From Candidatus Nanopelagicales bacterium (GTDB taxonomy: Bacteria; Actinomycetota; Actinomycetes; S36-B12): DNA of 64,000 nucleotides. Made by a program: the position numbers and the translations under genes. The stretch covers positions 1 through 64,000 of the forward strand of contig JAGYJJ010000005.1 in assembly GCA_018402235.1 (NCBI GenBank), read 5' to 3'. Within the stretch, counting starts at the first letter, position 1; each line of letters begins with the position of its first letter. Below, piece after piece: positions 1 to 7,967 of this stretch. The notes beneath the pieces were generated by a model that ran no database searches, was not told where the DNA came from, and was given only the letters and a program-made list of their open reading frames with translations.

Positions 1-747
1 ACAGTCGCGAACCACCTCAAGGTTGGAGCTCCACCCACCTGGGTGCTGAGCAACCACGACGTCGTTCGTCATGCCACGCGCTTTAGCCCTACGTCGGACG
101 GCACTGCGGTCTCCGCGACGTCGCACTTCGATGCGCAGCGTGGTTTGCGTCGGGCGCAGGCGGCCACCGTCTTCATGTTGGGATTGCCGGGCTCTGCGTA
201 CCTATATCAAGGTGAAGAACTCGGACTTCCGGAGGTCTTCGACCTACCGGGTGAATCACGCCAGGATCCGGTGTGGAAGCGCAGCAAAGGCACCGACCTC
301 GGTCGCGATGGGTGTCGCGTGCCCCTGCCGTGGTCGGACAATGAGCCCAATTACGGATTCGGCCCCACCAATGCCTCGTGGTTGCCCCAGCCGGCGGATT
401 GGGCCAACTTTTCCGTTGCGCAACAAAAAGACAACGACGCTTCAACGTGGCGGATGTATCAGCGCGCCTTGGAGCAACGCCGACGAGAACCGGCCCTCGG
501 CGATGGTCCGATGGTGTGGGTGGACGACGCACCCGAGGGCGTCCTCGCATTGAAGCGCTTCACGAACGACGGTGATCAGCCCTCGGTGGTTATCGCGGTC
601 AATATGTCGGAGGAGGCCCAGCAACTTCCATCGTCCTGGGGGGCCGACGCGCTACTGGCCTCAAGTGCCGATGTTGCGGCCGTGACGATCGATGAGTCCG
701 AGCATCTGGTGATCGGCCCAGAAACCGCCGTGTGGTTACGGGCCTAA
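1..747 (+). CDS. Alpha-glucosidase, GH13 family, C-terminal part
   Basis: The reading frame is open from the first base, so the N-terminal part, including most of the (beta/alpha)8 barrel, lies outside the window. The visible 248 residues begin just before LSNHDVVRH, the GH13 conserved region IV with the substrate-contacting His-Asp, and continue through YLYQGEELG and the C-terminal beta domain. This matches oligo-1,6-glucosidase or alpha-glucosidase enzymes that release glucose from alpha-glucosides in the cytoplasm. The mycobacterial neighbour of the same downstream genes is aglA, which supports the call. The stop overlaps the stop of the convergent next gene by two bases, so no separate terminator fits between them. 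Confidence 0.9.
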   Translation, partial: TVANHLKVGAPPTWVLSNHDVVRHATRFSPTSDGTAVSATSHFDAQRGLRRAQAATVFMLGLPGSAYLYQGEELGLPEVFDLPGESRQDPVWKRSKGTDLGRDGCRVPLPWSDNEPNYGFGPTNASWLPQPADWANFSVAQQKDNDASTWRMYQRALEQRRREPALGDGPMVWVDDAPEGVLALKRFTNDGDQPSVVIAVNMSEEAQQLPSSWGADALLASSADVAAVTIDESEHLVIGPETAVWLRA

Positions 748-1442
748 CGCACCACGTGCAAACCGAGGCGGGCCTCTATCCCGGCGCTATAGGTGAACAG
801 CTGGCCTCGCGGAGTCGACAATCGCTTCCAGGCTCCACTGGTAGCAGCAGTGATTCGAAGTGGCTCGTCGGTGATGAGCCGAAGACGGCGAGCTGCGTGC
901 AGCGTGCGCATGGGCAATCCAGCCCACGCTGAGCGAGCCCAGATCTCCTCGGCGATCGGCGCCGCCTGCCGCTCACTCATTCCGGCGGTTCGCTGGCGAT
1001 ACTCCTCGACAGCTTCCTTGACCAAAGGGGTGACATCGCTCGATACGCCGTGAATAGGCATCTGCCAGCCATCACGGGGCGGAAGCTGCGCAAGCGTCAG
1101 ACCCTGATCAATGGGTGCGGTCACCGAGGGCAGAGAGTCAAGATCAAAACGAATGTCTTCGCCGCGGGCTAACGCTTCTTCCAGCCCGGTCACGAAGGAA
1201 GACAGCGAGATAGTCACAACAGCGTCCACGGCTTCACTCGATACCTGGGCGGGTACCGCCACCATGCACATGACATCCATCGGCAGAACCACGTAGCACG
1301 CGATCGCGCTTCGTCCAACGGTCATGCGAACTGCGGATAGTGGGTCCCACTCGATTTGCCGACGCCCCACCAGGGACAAAATCCGCGCATCGGGCTCGGC
1401 GAGGGTGACAAGTCGTGACATAGGAACCTGTGCGGTGTTCAT
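744..1442 (-). CDS. Conserved hypothetical protein (Rv2474c-like position)
   Basis: A 232-residue soluble protein. I use the ATG at 1442 (MNTAQVPMSR) because the longer frame upstream runs through the thioesterase gene and gives arginine-rich, unlikely sequence. There is no signal peptide or membrane segment. The C-terminal half contains a helical stretch followed by a conserved-looking LFTYSAGIEARLG end. It lies 11 bases downstream of the thioesterase gene on the same strand and probably shares its transcript. The position between an alpha-glucosidase and a 4HBT thioesterase matches the mycobacterial order, where the equivalent gene has no assigned function. I do not recognise a named domain. 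Confidence 0.7.
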   Translation of the reverse strand: MNTAQVPMSRLVTLAEPDARILSLVGRRQIEWDPLSAVRMTVGRSAIACYVVLPMDVMCMVAVPAQVSSEAVDAVVTISLSSFVTGLEEALARGEDIRFDLDSLPSVTAPIDQGLTLAQLPPRDGWQMPIHGVSSDVTPLVKEAVEEYRQRTAGMSERQAAPIAEEIWARSAWAGLPMRTLHAARRLRLITDEPLRITAATSGAWKRLSTPRGQLFTYSAGIEARLGLHVVR

Positions 1443-1453
1443 CACGGCCCTCC

Positions 1454-1858
1454 CTACGACGGTGCGTGCAGATTGGCTTCTAGGACGTGCCTGAATTCTT
1501 TCGGGATTTCCCGAGACTGGCGCGATCCGATATCGAAACACACCATCACGGTTTTCGCATCCGCAGCAAGGTGCCCTTCGTCCCAGACTTCGAAGTCCAT
1601 TGTGAAGGAGGAACGCCCCACGTGGGAGATCCAAGTCCGCACCAACAAGGGCTCGAGTCCGAACAAGATCGGTCGGCGGTAGTTGATCTCCTGGCGTGCC
1701 ACAACCTGGCCGATAATCGCCCGGTCAACTTGTTCCAGTAGTCGGTACGCGCGAACGCGGGCTTCCATGATGTAGTCAATGACCACGGCATTGCTGACGT
1801 GGTCGTACGGGTCGAGGTCTTTGAACCGCTTGGCGACCTCGATTTCGAAGACGCTCAT
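1454..1858 (-). CDS. Acyl-CoA thioesterase, 4HBT hotdog family
   Basis: A 134-residue single hotdog domain of the YbgC/FcbJ type that hydrolyses acyl-CoA thioesters in the cytoplasm. The N-terminal motif DLDPYDHVSNAVVIDY contains the catalytic Asp and the HVSN turn typical of this class. The helix that follows (MEARVRAYRLL) and the strand INYRRPILFG also fit. Length is normal for the family. The gene follows the ABC-F gene with a gap of three bases, so the two are probably translated from one mRNA. The physiological acyl-CoA substrate cannot be read from the sequence. Confidence 0.85.
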   Translation of the reverse strand: MSVFEIEVAKRFKDLDPYDHVSNAVVIDYIMEARVRAYRLLEQVDRAIIGQVVARQEINYRRPILFGLEPLLVRTWISHVGRSSFTMDFEVWDEGHLAADAKTVMVCFDIGSRQSREIPKEFRHVLEANLHAPS

Positions 1859-1861
1859 GCG

Positions 1862-3559
1862 CTAGTCGCGGGTCAACTTGCGATATGTGGCCCGGTGCGG
1901 ACGCGCGGCTTCCTCGCCCAAGCGTTCGACCTTGTTCTTCTCGTAGGAATCGAAGTTGCCCTCGAACCAGAACCACTGTGAGTCGCCTTCGTACGCGAGA
2001 ATGTGGGTAGCGACACGGTCCAGGAACCAGCGGTCGTGCGAGGTGATCACCGCGCAACCGGGGAACTCCAAGAGTGCGTTCTCCAGTGATCCCAAGGTTT
2101 CAACGTCGAGGTCGTTGGTGGGCTCATCGAGTAGCAGCAGGTTGCCACCCATCTTCAATGTGAGTGCCAGATTCAATCGGTTTCGTTCACCACCGGAGAG
2201 CACCTTCGCGGGCTTTTGCTGGTCGGGGCCTTTGAATCCGAAAGCAGAGACGTAGGCACGTGATGGCAGTTCCACATTGCCAACCTTGATCCAATCGAGG
2301 CCATCGCTCACGACCTCCCAGACTGTCTTGCTGGGGTCAAGTCCGGCGCGGGACTGATCAACGTAGGAAAGCGACACAGTTTCGCCCACCTTGATATCGC
2401 CCATCGTGGGCAGAACGTCCTTATCTTCGGCGTCGCCCTCGGCGGCTGCCACCAGCATCGTGAACAACGTGGTCTTGCCGACACCGTTCGGGCCGATAAC
2501 GCCCACGATGCCATTGCGCGGTAGCGAGAAGGAAAGATCGTCGATGAGGATGCGATCGCCGAAGGCCTTCGTGAGGTGTTCTGTTTCCACCACCACGTTT
2601 CCTAGCCTCGGACCGGGTGGAATCTGGATCTCCTCCATATCCAACTTGCGCGTTTTCTCCGCTTCATTGGCCATTTCCTCGTACCGCTGCAGGCGGGCGC
2701 GCGATTTGGTCTGGCGCGCCTTAGCGTTGGACCGCACCCATTCAAGTTCGTCGGTGAGGCGCTTTTGCAGTTTCGCGTCCTTTTGCCCCTCGACCTTCAT
2801 GCGCGCGGCCTTCGTCTCGAGGTACGTCGAGTAGTTGCCCTGGTACGGGTAGGCGCGGCCACGGTCGAGTTCGAGGATCCACTCGGCGACGTTGTCCAGG
2901 AAGTAGCGATCATGCGTGATCGCCACAACGGTCCCGGGGTAGCGCTCGAGGTACTGCTCGAGCCAATTAACGCTCTCGGCATCGAGGTGGTTTGTGGGTT
3001 CGTCGAGCAGGAGAAGGTCCGGTGCTAGGAGCAGGAGCTTGCATAGGGCAACGCGGCGCTTTTCACCGCCGGAGAGCACCGTCACATCCGCATCGCCGGG
3101 AGGGCACCTAAGCGCGTCCATTGCCTGCTCGAGTTGAGCGTCAAGATCCCAGGCGTTCTTGTGGTCGATGGCTTCTTGCAACTGCCCCATTTCGGCGAGC
3201 AAGGTGTCGTAGTCGGCATCCGGATTCGCTAATTCCGCGGAGATTTCGTTGAACCGATCCACCATGGCTTTGGTTTCGGCCACTCCGTCTTGCACGTTCT
3301 CGAGCACCGTCTTCGATTCATCGAGTTGTGGTTCTTGCATCAAGATGCCAACGGTGTAGCCATCCATCAGCTTGGCTTCACCGTTGGAGACGTCATCTAC
3401 CCCAGCCATGATTTTCAACAGGCTCGACTTACCTGCGCCGTTCGGACCAACCACGCCGATTTTGGCTCCAGGCAGGAACGACAAGGTCACATCGTCAAGG
3501 ACAACCTTGTCGCCATGGGCCTTGCGGGCCTTGTGCAGCGTGAAAATGAACTCAGCCAT
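1862..3559 (-). CDS. ettA: Energy-dependent translational throttle protein EttA (ABC-F)
   Basis: A 565-residue ABC-F protein with two complete nucleotide-binding domains and no membrane part. Domain 1 has the Walker A GPNGAGKS near residue 38, signature LSGGEKRRVAL and Walker B LLLLDEPTNHLD. Domain 2 has GPNGVGKT, LSGGERNRLNLAL and LLLLDEPTNDLD. The charged linker between them (residues about 240-320) is the ribosome-contacting P-site tRNA-interaction region. EttA binds the ribosomal E site and gates the first elongation steps according to the ATP/ADP ratio. Length and motif spacing match EttA rather than resistance ABC-Fs. It is the upstream gene of a three-gene unit with the thioesterase and the hypothetical protein. 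Confidence 0.95.
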   Translation of the reverse strand: MAEFIFTLHKARKAHGDKVVLDDVTLSFLPGAKIGVVGPNGAGKSSLLKIMAGVDDVSNGEAKLMDGYTVGILMQEPQLDESKTVLENVQDGVAETKAMVDRFNEISAELANPDADYDTLLAEMGQLQEAIDHKNAWDLDAQLEQAMDALRCPPGDADVTVLSGGEKRRVALCKLLLLAPDLLLLDEPTNHLDAESVNWLEQYLERYPGTVVAITHDRYFLDNVAEWILELDRGRAYPYQGNYSTYLETKAARMKVEGQKDAKLQKRLTDELEWVRSNAKARQTKSRARLQRYEEMANEAEKTRKLDMEEIQIPPGPRLGNVVVETEHLTKAFGDRILIDDLSFSLPRNGIVGVIGPNGVGKTTLFTMLVAAAEGDAEDKDVLPTMGDIKVGETVSLSYVDQSRAGLDPSKTVWEVVSDGLDWIKVGNVELPSRAYVSAFGFKGPDQQKPAKVLSGGERNRLNLALTLKMGGNLLLLDEPTNDLDVETLGSLENALLEFPGCAVITSHDRWFLDRVATHILAYEGDSQWFWFEGNFDSYEKNKVERLGEEAARPHRATYRKLTRD

Positions 3560-3585
3560 GAGTGCCTTTCTGTCGGTGCCCGAGC

Positions 3586-3993
3586 CTAGTTGCCCTCCAC
3601 CAACAGGAATTCACAGCGTGGGCCAGGGGCCCGAGTTAGTCGCGCGTCCGTGGTGATCAGCGGGGCATCGAGTAGTTCCGCCACTGCAACGAACGAAGCG
3701 TCATACGTGGAAACCGATGGGGCTAAAGAGGCGATCCGCATATTCACGGATGTAGTGGGCATTCGTTCAAGAGGTACGCGCATCAGTTGGGAGGCATGGT
3801 GGACGAGGTCACGCATCGACAGGGAGCCACGCAGAAGATGTCCGCGCAACGCATACAGCACCTCAAGGTCGAAGGCCTCCGGAGCCCACCACTCGTCGAA
3901 CACCTCAAGCTGGTCAACTACCCCCTGACCACGTTCGTCGGACGGGAGGACCACACTCACCCACGCCGATGAATCCACCACGCACGCGCTCAT
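3586..3993 (-). CDS. vapC: VapC-type PIN-domain toxin (locus 1)
   Basis: A 135-residue PIN domain, the usual size for a VapC RNase. The conserved acidic positions are visible: Asp in VVDSSAW at the N-terminus, Glu in DLEVLYAL, Asp in STYDASFVA and Asp in ITTDARL. VapC toxins cleave tRNA or rRNA with Mg2+ when free of antitoxin. The start overlaps the stop of the upstream antitoxin gene by four bases (ATGA), so the pair is translationally coupled. The pair sits between ettA and the ssb-like gene, where the mycobacterial order has no such module, so it is probably an insertion. Confidence 0.88.
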   Translation of the reverse strand: MSACVVDSSAWVSVVLPSDERGQGVVDQLEVFDEWWAPEAFDLEVLYALRGHLLRGSLSMRDLVHHASQLMRVPLERMPTTSVNMRIASLAPSVSTYDASFVAVAELLDAPLITTDARLTRAPGPRCEFLLVEGN

Positions 3994-4298
3994 CGAAACT
4001 CTTCTTCTGGGTCCCAGTCGACACCCATGGCTTGGTAGACCTCTCGGGCATGGTCAATCCGCGCTTGCCGCACGGACTCCGCCCCGCTCATCGAATTCGT
4101 CGAGTCGGTCCCGTCTCGAGCCATGCGGTCCACGCGACCTCGCAGCCAGGCGATGGTCTCCGCATGACTCATCCGCTTCGACGGCGTAGAGATAAGGCCC
4201 AGGATGTACTGCTGCAACGACTGCCCACTGTCCTTGGCGGCCGCCGTCAGCCGCGCGTGGACCTCCGGCGGCACGTTCCGGATGAGGATGTTCGGCAT
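3990..4298 (-). CDS. vapB: VapB/FitA-type ribbon-helix-helix antitoxin (locus 1)
   Basis: A 102-residue antitoxin. The N-terminus MPNILIRNVPPEVHARL is a typical FitA-like ribbon-helix-helix DNA-binding strand and helix, followed by the helix GQSLQQYILGL. The rest of the protein is charged and should wrap the PIN toxin. I choose the ATG at 4298 over one five codons upstream because MPNILIRNV is the classic family start. This start codon lies inside a perfect 15-bp inverted repeat, the likely autoregulatory operator. The antitoxin overlaps vapC by four bases. Confidence 0.85.
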   Translation of the reverse strand: MPNILIRNVPPEVHARLTAAAKDSGQSLQQYILGLISTPSKRMSHAETIAWLRGRVDRMARDGTDSTNSMSGAESVRQARIDHAREVYQAMGVDWDPEEEFR

Positions 4299-4323
4299 GC
4301 TTGCATTATGCAAGCATGCCGAA
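4291..4323. promoter_or_regulatory. Perfect 15-bp palindrome over the vapB start, probable operator
   Basis: The arms ttcggcatgcttgca and tgcaagcatgccgaa are exact reverse complements around a three-base spacer. The palindrome covers the antitoxin start codon and its upstream region. RHH antitoxins bind such repeats to repress their own operon. An RNA hairpin that hides the start codon would form from the same bases, so control at the translational level is also possible. There is no T run to suggest a terminator. Confidence 0.7.
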
Positions 4324-4336
4324 CAGGTGGCAACGC

Positions 4337-4831
4337 TCAGGCCGATGCCAGTTCCTCGATCGACTCGTCTATTTCGTCGAGTTCCTCCGCCAAAGCAGCG
4401 GCTCCCATGGCGTCGGCCACGATCCGCGTCTCGCTTTCAACCACGGCCGCGGACTTGACCCGACTGAAGTCGGCCGTGCCGCGGGAGAGGTCCGGACCCA
4501 CCGCGTAGGCCTCAATGTCGTGGTAGCGGACTACGTGCGAGCCTTCACCGCAGGGCCGTTCAACCTCGCGACTGCGAAGGCGCCCGTAAATGATGACGGG
4601 CATCCCCTTCTTGACCGAGTTGGCCACATTGCTCGCCAAGTTCCGCCAACACGTCACGGACATGTAGTGGGTATCGCCTTCGATCCAGCGCTCGTTCTCT
4701 CGATCGAACCGACGCGTATTCGATGCGATCCGAAACGAAGCGACCGGATCACCGTTGCTTGTGAACCGAAGGTCCACGTCCTTGATCACGTTTCCGATCA
4801 AGGTCATCATGACGTCATTCATTGCAACCAT
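4337..4831 (-). CDS. Single-stranded DNA-binding protein-like (SSB paralog)
   Basis: About 164 residues. An OB fold starts at MMTLIGNVIKDVDLRF and continues through THYMSVTCWRNLASNV and GMPVIIYGRLRSREVE, the core strands of bacterial SSBs. The C-terminus is acidic (EELDEIDESIEELASA) but lacks the DIPF tip that recruits repair partners in housekeeping SSB. This, with the position upstream of ettA, points to the second SSB-like protein seen in mycobacteria (Rv2478c-like), not the replicative one. I start at the ATG at 4831 after a GAAG/AAGG ribosome-binding sequence; the ATG at 4822 is an alternative. Confidence 0.8.
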   Translation of the reverse strand: MVAMNDVMMTLIGNVIKDVDLRFTSNGDPVASFRIASNTRRFDRENERWIEGDTHYMSVTCWRNLASNVANSVKKGMPVIIYGRLRSREVERPCGEGSHVVRYHDIEAYAVGPDLSRGTADFSRVKSAAVVESETRIVADAMGAAALAEELDEIDESIEELASA

Positions 4832-4841
4832 CACCCTTCTT

Positions 4842-4856
4842 CGGGGAACATCCCCG
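4842..4856. promoter_or_regulatory. Short inverted repeat upstream of the ssb-like gene
   Basis: cgggga and tccccg are exact complements around three bases, within 11 bases of the ssb-like start. It could be an operator or a leader hairpin. The short length keeps confidence low. Confidence 0.25.
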
Positions 4857-5015
4857 TTGCTATCAAGGGTGGGATCGAAAAGCGCCCCGCGTAACCCTGC
4901 ATTCCTCATCTGTGGAGACCGAGTGCAACGCATGTGGACAGCGCCAGGCAACACTTGCACCACACCATCCTGCGTCCATCAACTCACAATCGACCCTGGA
5001 ATACTCAGGTCCTGA

Positions 5016-5088
5016 GTGCCCGTAGCTCAACGGATAGAGCAACCGGTGTCTACCCAGTCGGTTGAGGGTTCGACTCCTTACGGGCGCG
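5016..5088 (+). tRNA. tRNA-Arg(UCU)-like gene, degenerate copy
   Basis: This 73-base cloverleaf is a near copy of the intact tRNA-Arg at 6092. The acceptor stem pairs GTGCCCG with CGGGCGC through one T-G pair, the D arm is identical to the intact copy, and the anticodon reads TCT. It departs from a working tRNA in three ways: the universally conserved U33 is G, the anticodon stem has a C-A mismatch, and the T stem closes with a G-A mismatch. The discriminator is G instead of A and no CCA is encoded. I read it as a decaying duplicate or pseudo-tRNA. Confidence 0.65.
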
Positions 5089-5214
5089 CTCAGCTCTTGG
5101 CACAAGCATCGAGGGTCATCGCCGCCCTCGCACCCTGGTTGTGGGTCGTGCTGGTAGTGATGTGGGGTTTGCCCTTTCCACACATGAGCGTGGTCGAATA
5201 CTTCGACCGGCGCG

Positions 5215-5817
5215 CTACCAGGCGAACGTGAATATCACCCGCTGCTCATCATTATTGATCGGCACATAGCGCACACTGCCACCAGCTCCCGCGTAGTCTC
5301 CGGTGCCACCCACGATGATCTGATCCTGGGGCGTGGTCGGTGGCAGCCCACCAGGAGCCGAGACCACACCGGAGACCAGGATGAGTCCATCGGGAAGGGT
5401 GTACTCCACTGTGATGTCGCGATCCTCGATTCCACCGGGCTCGTCGGAGTTGAGGGCGAGGCCACGGAAGACGAAGCGGCCGATCACATCGCCGCGGCGC
5501 TTGGATCGGATGTCGCCCTCTGCGAAGGTCAGGGCGCCGGAGTAGCTGCCGTCATCCCCAAGTTCGAGAACCTGGCGATCGGTGCGCGTGGTGACGATCT
5601 TCAACTGCGCCGGTCGTAGCTGACTCCCGCGGGTGGCGGGAGTTTGCGCCGTGCTCACCGATGTGGCCGAGGTCAGCGTGATCGACTCCTGGGAACCGGC
5701 TGGTGACGCACTGGTGGCTGCACCGAAGGCGAAGGCGATGGTGAGGGCCGCTGACGCGGTGACGGCGCCCGCTCCCACAAGAAAAACCGAAGATGTGCGG
5801 GACATAGCGTCCTCCAT
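5215..5817 (-). CDS. Secreted dirigent/allene-oxide-cyclase-like barrel protein
   Basis: A 200-residue protein (196 if the ATG at 5805 is used). The N-terminus has a signal peptide or anchor (SVFLVGAGAVTASAALTIAFAFGAA) followed by a Ser/Thr-rich linker to about residue 65. The C-terminal 130 residues are beta-rich and contain GDVIGRFVFRG and IVGGTGDYAGAGGSV; the latter resembles the GGTGxYxxAxG motif of dirigent and allene-oxide-cyclase-like barrels. That points to a small-molecule-binding extracellular barrel, but no substrate can be inferred. It sits alone between the two tRNA-Arg copies. Confidence 0.6.
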   Translation of the reverse strand: MEDAMSRTSSVFLVGAGAVTASAALTIAFAFGAATSASPAGSQESITLTSATSVSTAQTPATRGSQLRPAQLKIVTTRTDRQVLELGDDGSYSGALTFAEGDIRSKRRGDVIGRFVFRGLALNSDEPGGIEDRDITVEYTLPDGLILVSGVVSAPGGLPPTTPQDQIIVGGTGDYAGAGGSVRYVPINNDEQRVIFTFAW

Positions 5818-6091
5818 GTTGTGGCGACCAGGACATAACCCGGCGGGCTACGCAGTCATGATCACCGAACCTCCACCGTATAGCGTCACCGAATATTGCC
5901 ACCAGCGGGGTCACACCGACTCGGCCTAAGCCGTAGTTATCCCGGCGGACGACCGCGACCGGGATCTGCGGTTCATGCGTCGAACCGGATCTGATCCTCG
6001 TTCGGATACCCGTCGTGGGCCACCGCCTGGTGGCTGCTCGTGCGCAGGATCGCCGGCGTCAATCTGTGGGTGACACAATCGGTGACCGCAG

Positions 6092-6164
6092 GCGCCCGTA
6101 GCTCAACGGATAGAGCAACCGGTTTCTACCCGGTCGGTTGGGGGTTCGAGTCCCTCCGGGCGCA
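6092..6164 (+). tRNA. tRNA-Arg (anticodon UCU)
   Basis: Perfect seven-base acceptor stem (GCGCCCG with CGGGCGC), D arm GCTC/GAGC, anticodon stem ACCGG/CCGGT with loop TTTCTAC placing TCT at 34-36, T arm GGGGG/CCCTC with the TTCGAGT loop, and discriminator A. CCA is not encoded. It decodes AGA and is intact, in contrast to the degenerate copy about 1 kb upstream. Confidence 0.93.
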
Positions 6165-6252
6165 CTTGGTCACCCACCCTCCCCATCGGGCCGCACCCAC
6201 GCTCGGTTGTTCCTGCAGCATCAGCCACGATCGGGGGCCACCTGTGGACCAC

Positions 6253-7068
6253 ATGCGAGGCAGTAGACCGTCCCAGCAGTTCGGATCTCTCTTCATCGAT
6301 CACGAAGCTCACGAAGTCTGCCTCTCGGGGCATCCAATTCACCTGACCCTCTCGGAATTCATACTTCTCACCACACTCGCGGAGTATCCGCGAAGGGCCT
6401 TCAGTAACGAGTACCTCACCCGGATACTCACTCGCAGCGACTGGGTTGACGAGACCCACGCGCTACAGGCGACAGTGAGCCGGTTGCGCCGCAAGCTTGG
6501 AGAGTCAGGACGGCAACAACATCGAGTGCTTACCGTTCGCAGCTACGGGTACCGGTTCGAACCAGGACCCGCACCGGAGTTGGCTTCGGGGTTCACTGCA
6601 ACTGAACCAACGTCGCTCTGCGAACACGAGTCGGTGTCTGCCTTTGCGATGGTCGACCTTGATTTCAGGATTGCGTGGGCCAGCGCCAGCGTTGAACAGA
6701 TTCTCGAATGGCATGCTGGCGACCTTCAGGGCAAGGTCCTTGACGATCTTGTTCACGCCGATGATCTTCACTACGTCATGGCGTTTCGGAGTGCACTCAA
6801 TCAAGGGCATGAAGCCAAGATGACGTTCCGTCTGCGTACCGCATCAGGTGACTACAAACGTATGCAAGCGGCAGCGCGACCAAGTTTCAGCTCATTGGGA
6901 GTTCTCACGTCCTACATGAGCGAATTCCGCTTTGAGTCAAAGGATGGGGCATCCGCAATTGAGGTACCCCCACTCCCCCAAGCGATCACTCTGCCGATGC
7001 ATGCGCTGAAAACGGAGGCTGGAAACGGCTCACCAGCTGCTGAGGCGGCAGACCTAACCGGGGTGTAG
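6253..7068 (+). CDS. wHTH (OmpR/PhoB-type) regulator with C-terminal PAS domain
   Basis: 271 residues from the ATG at 6253; a GTG three codons earlier is an alternative, and the longer frame runs into the tRNA. Residues about 10-105 form a Trans_reg_C winged helix: HLTLSEFILLTTLAE, then ALQATVSRLRRKLGE as recognition helix, then VRSYGYRFEP wing. Residues about 130-235 form a PAS fold (FAMVDLDFRIAWASAS to the final strand). There is no receiver domain, so signals are probably sensed by the PAS pocket directly and not by phosphorylation. The order wHTH first, PAS second is unusual. The tail is Pro- and Ala-rich. Confidence 0.75.
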   Translation: MRGSRPSQQFGSLFIDHEAHEVCLSGHPIHLTLSEFILLTTLAEYPRRAFSNEYLTRILTRSDWVDETHALQATVSRLRRKLGESGRQQHRVLTVRSYGYRFEPGPAPELASGFTATEPTSLCEHESVSAFAMVDLDFRIAWASASVEQILEWHAGDLQGKVLDDLVHADDLHYVMAFRSALNQGHEAKMTFRLRTASGDYKRMQAAARPSFSSLGVLTSYMSEFRFESKDGASAIEVPPLPQAITLPMHALKTEAGNGSPAAEAADLTGV

Positions 7069-7181
7069 CGCTTCTACAAACGCTCCAAGAGCGAGCTCGG
7101 CCAGATTCGAGGCTGGGAGGCACTCATCGCAGGGACAACGGCACTGTCGCACTGGGTCCTTGGTCCCGAAAAAACTACTAA

Positions 7182-7197
7182 CCCGCACATCAGCGGG
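7182..7197. terminator. Weak hairpin after the wHTH-PAS gene
   Basis: cccgc and gcggg pair around six bases, followed by cgttctt. The stem is only five base pairs and the T tract is poor, so this is a tentative terminator between the regulator and the DUF2202 gene. Confidence 0.25.
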
Positions 7198-7276
7198 CGT
7201 TCTTACGTCTCCTTGACATTCCCCGGGTCGAAACATCACGCAACGTTGATTGAGTGGTCTTAACCAAGGAGGAATC

Positions 7277-7963
7277 ATGAACAGACAACGAAAAGTGCTG
7301 AGTGCCACGTTGGCCGGTGCATTGGCGATCGGCGGAGTTTCCATTTCGGCGGTTTCCCATGCGACGGACAGTTCCGTCGCATCCGGCGTAGTGCTGACCG
7401 CGCAAGAACCCCAGCCGGGAACCGACGCGGCGATCGCGTGGGAGGCATTGATGTCACCCGAGGGTGAGTACGCAGCGGCGGCTGCCTACGCCGCAGTAAT
7501 CGACAAGTACGGCAAGGTTCAGCCGTACGTAAGCATCCGCACCGCAGAGCGTCGGCACGTGGCTGCACTGGCACGGCAATTGGAGCGCTACGGCTTTGAG
7601 GTTCCAGCCAATCCATATATGAAACAGATCCCTGCTCCCGCGAGCCTCGAGCAAGCTGCTCAGGCCTGGGCAACCGGGGAGATCGACAACGTGAAGATGT
7701 ACGACGAGTTGATCGCCGAAACTACGGATCCACAACTCATTCGCGTGCTCACCAACCTTCGCCGCTCATCACTCGAATCCCACCTGCCGATGTTCGAAGC
7801 AGCAGCTGAGAATGGTGGAGCCCTAACCACGGCGCAGATGGCTGACTTCCAAGGTGGCAAAGACGGTCAGGCACAGGGTCAGGCACAGGGAAAGGGACAA
7901 GGACCAGGACAAGGACAAGGCAGGGGTCAAGGAAACGGAAACGGCAAAGGGCAACTAACGTGA
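7277..7963 (+). CDS. Secreted DUF2202 ferritin-like protein with Gly/Gln-rich tail
   Basis: 228 residues from the ATG at 7277, preceded by a strong AGGAGG ribosome-binding site. A signal peptide (residues 1-30, ending near SHA) is followed by a helical DUF2202 domain of the ferritin-like superfamily, with EGEYAAAAAYAAVIDKYG and AERRHVAAL helices carrying Glu and His residues that could bind metal. The last 40 residues are low complexity, built from GQ, GK and GN repeats. The family has no firmly established function; an extracellular metal or redox role is only inference. The next gene, a small membrane protein, follows within five bases. Confidence 0.75.
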   Translation: MNRQRKVLSATLAGALAIGGVSISAVSHATDSSVASGVVLTAQEPQPGTDAAIAWEALMSPEGEYAAAAAYAAVIDKYGKVQPYVSIRTAERRHVAALARQLERYGFEVPANPYMKQIPAPASLEQAAQAWATGEIDNVKMYDELIAETTDPQLIRVLTNLRRSSLESHLPMFEAAAENGGALTTAQMADFQGGKDGQAQGQAQGKGQGPGQGQGRGQGNGNGKGQLT

Positions 7964-7967
7964 CATC

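Noticed and set aside
4301-4894. Plus-strand frame of 197 codons across the ssb-like gene
   Set aside because: Shadow of ssb. Its first residues mimic the antitoxin only because the start lies in a palindrome.
7213-7245. TTGACA as -35 box before the DUF2202 gene
   Set aside because: No acceptable -10 hexamer lies 16-18 bases downstream.
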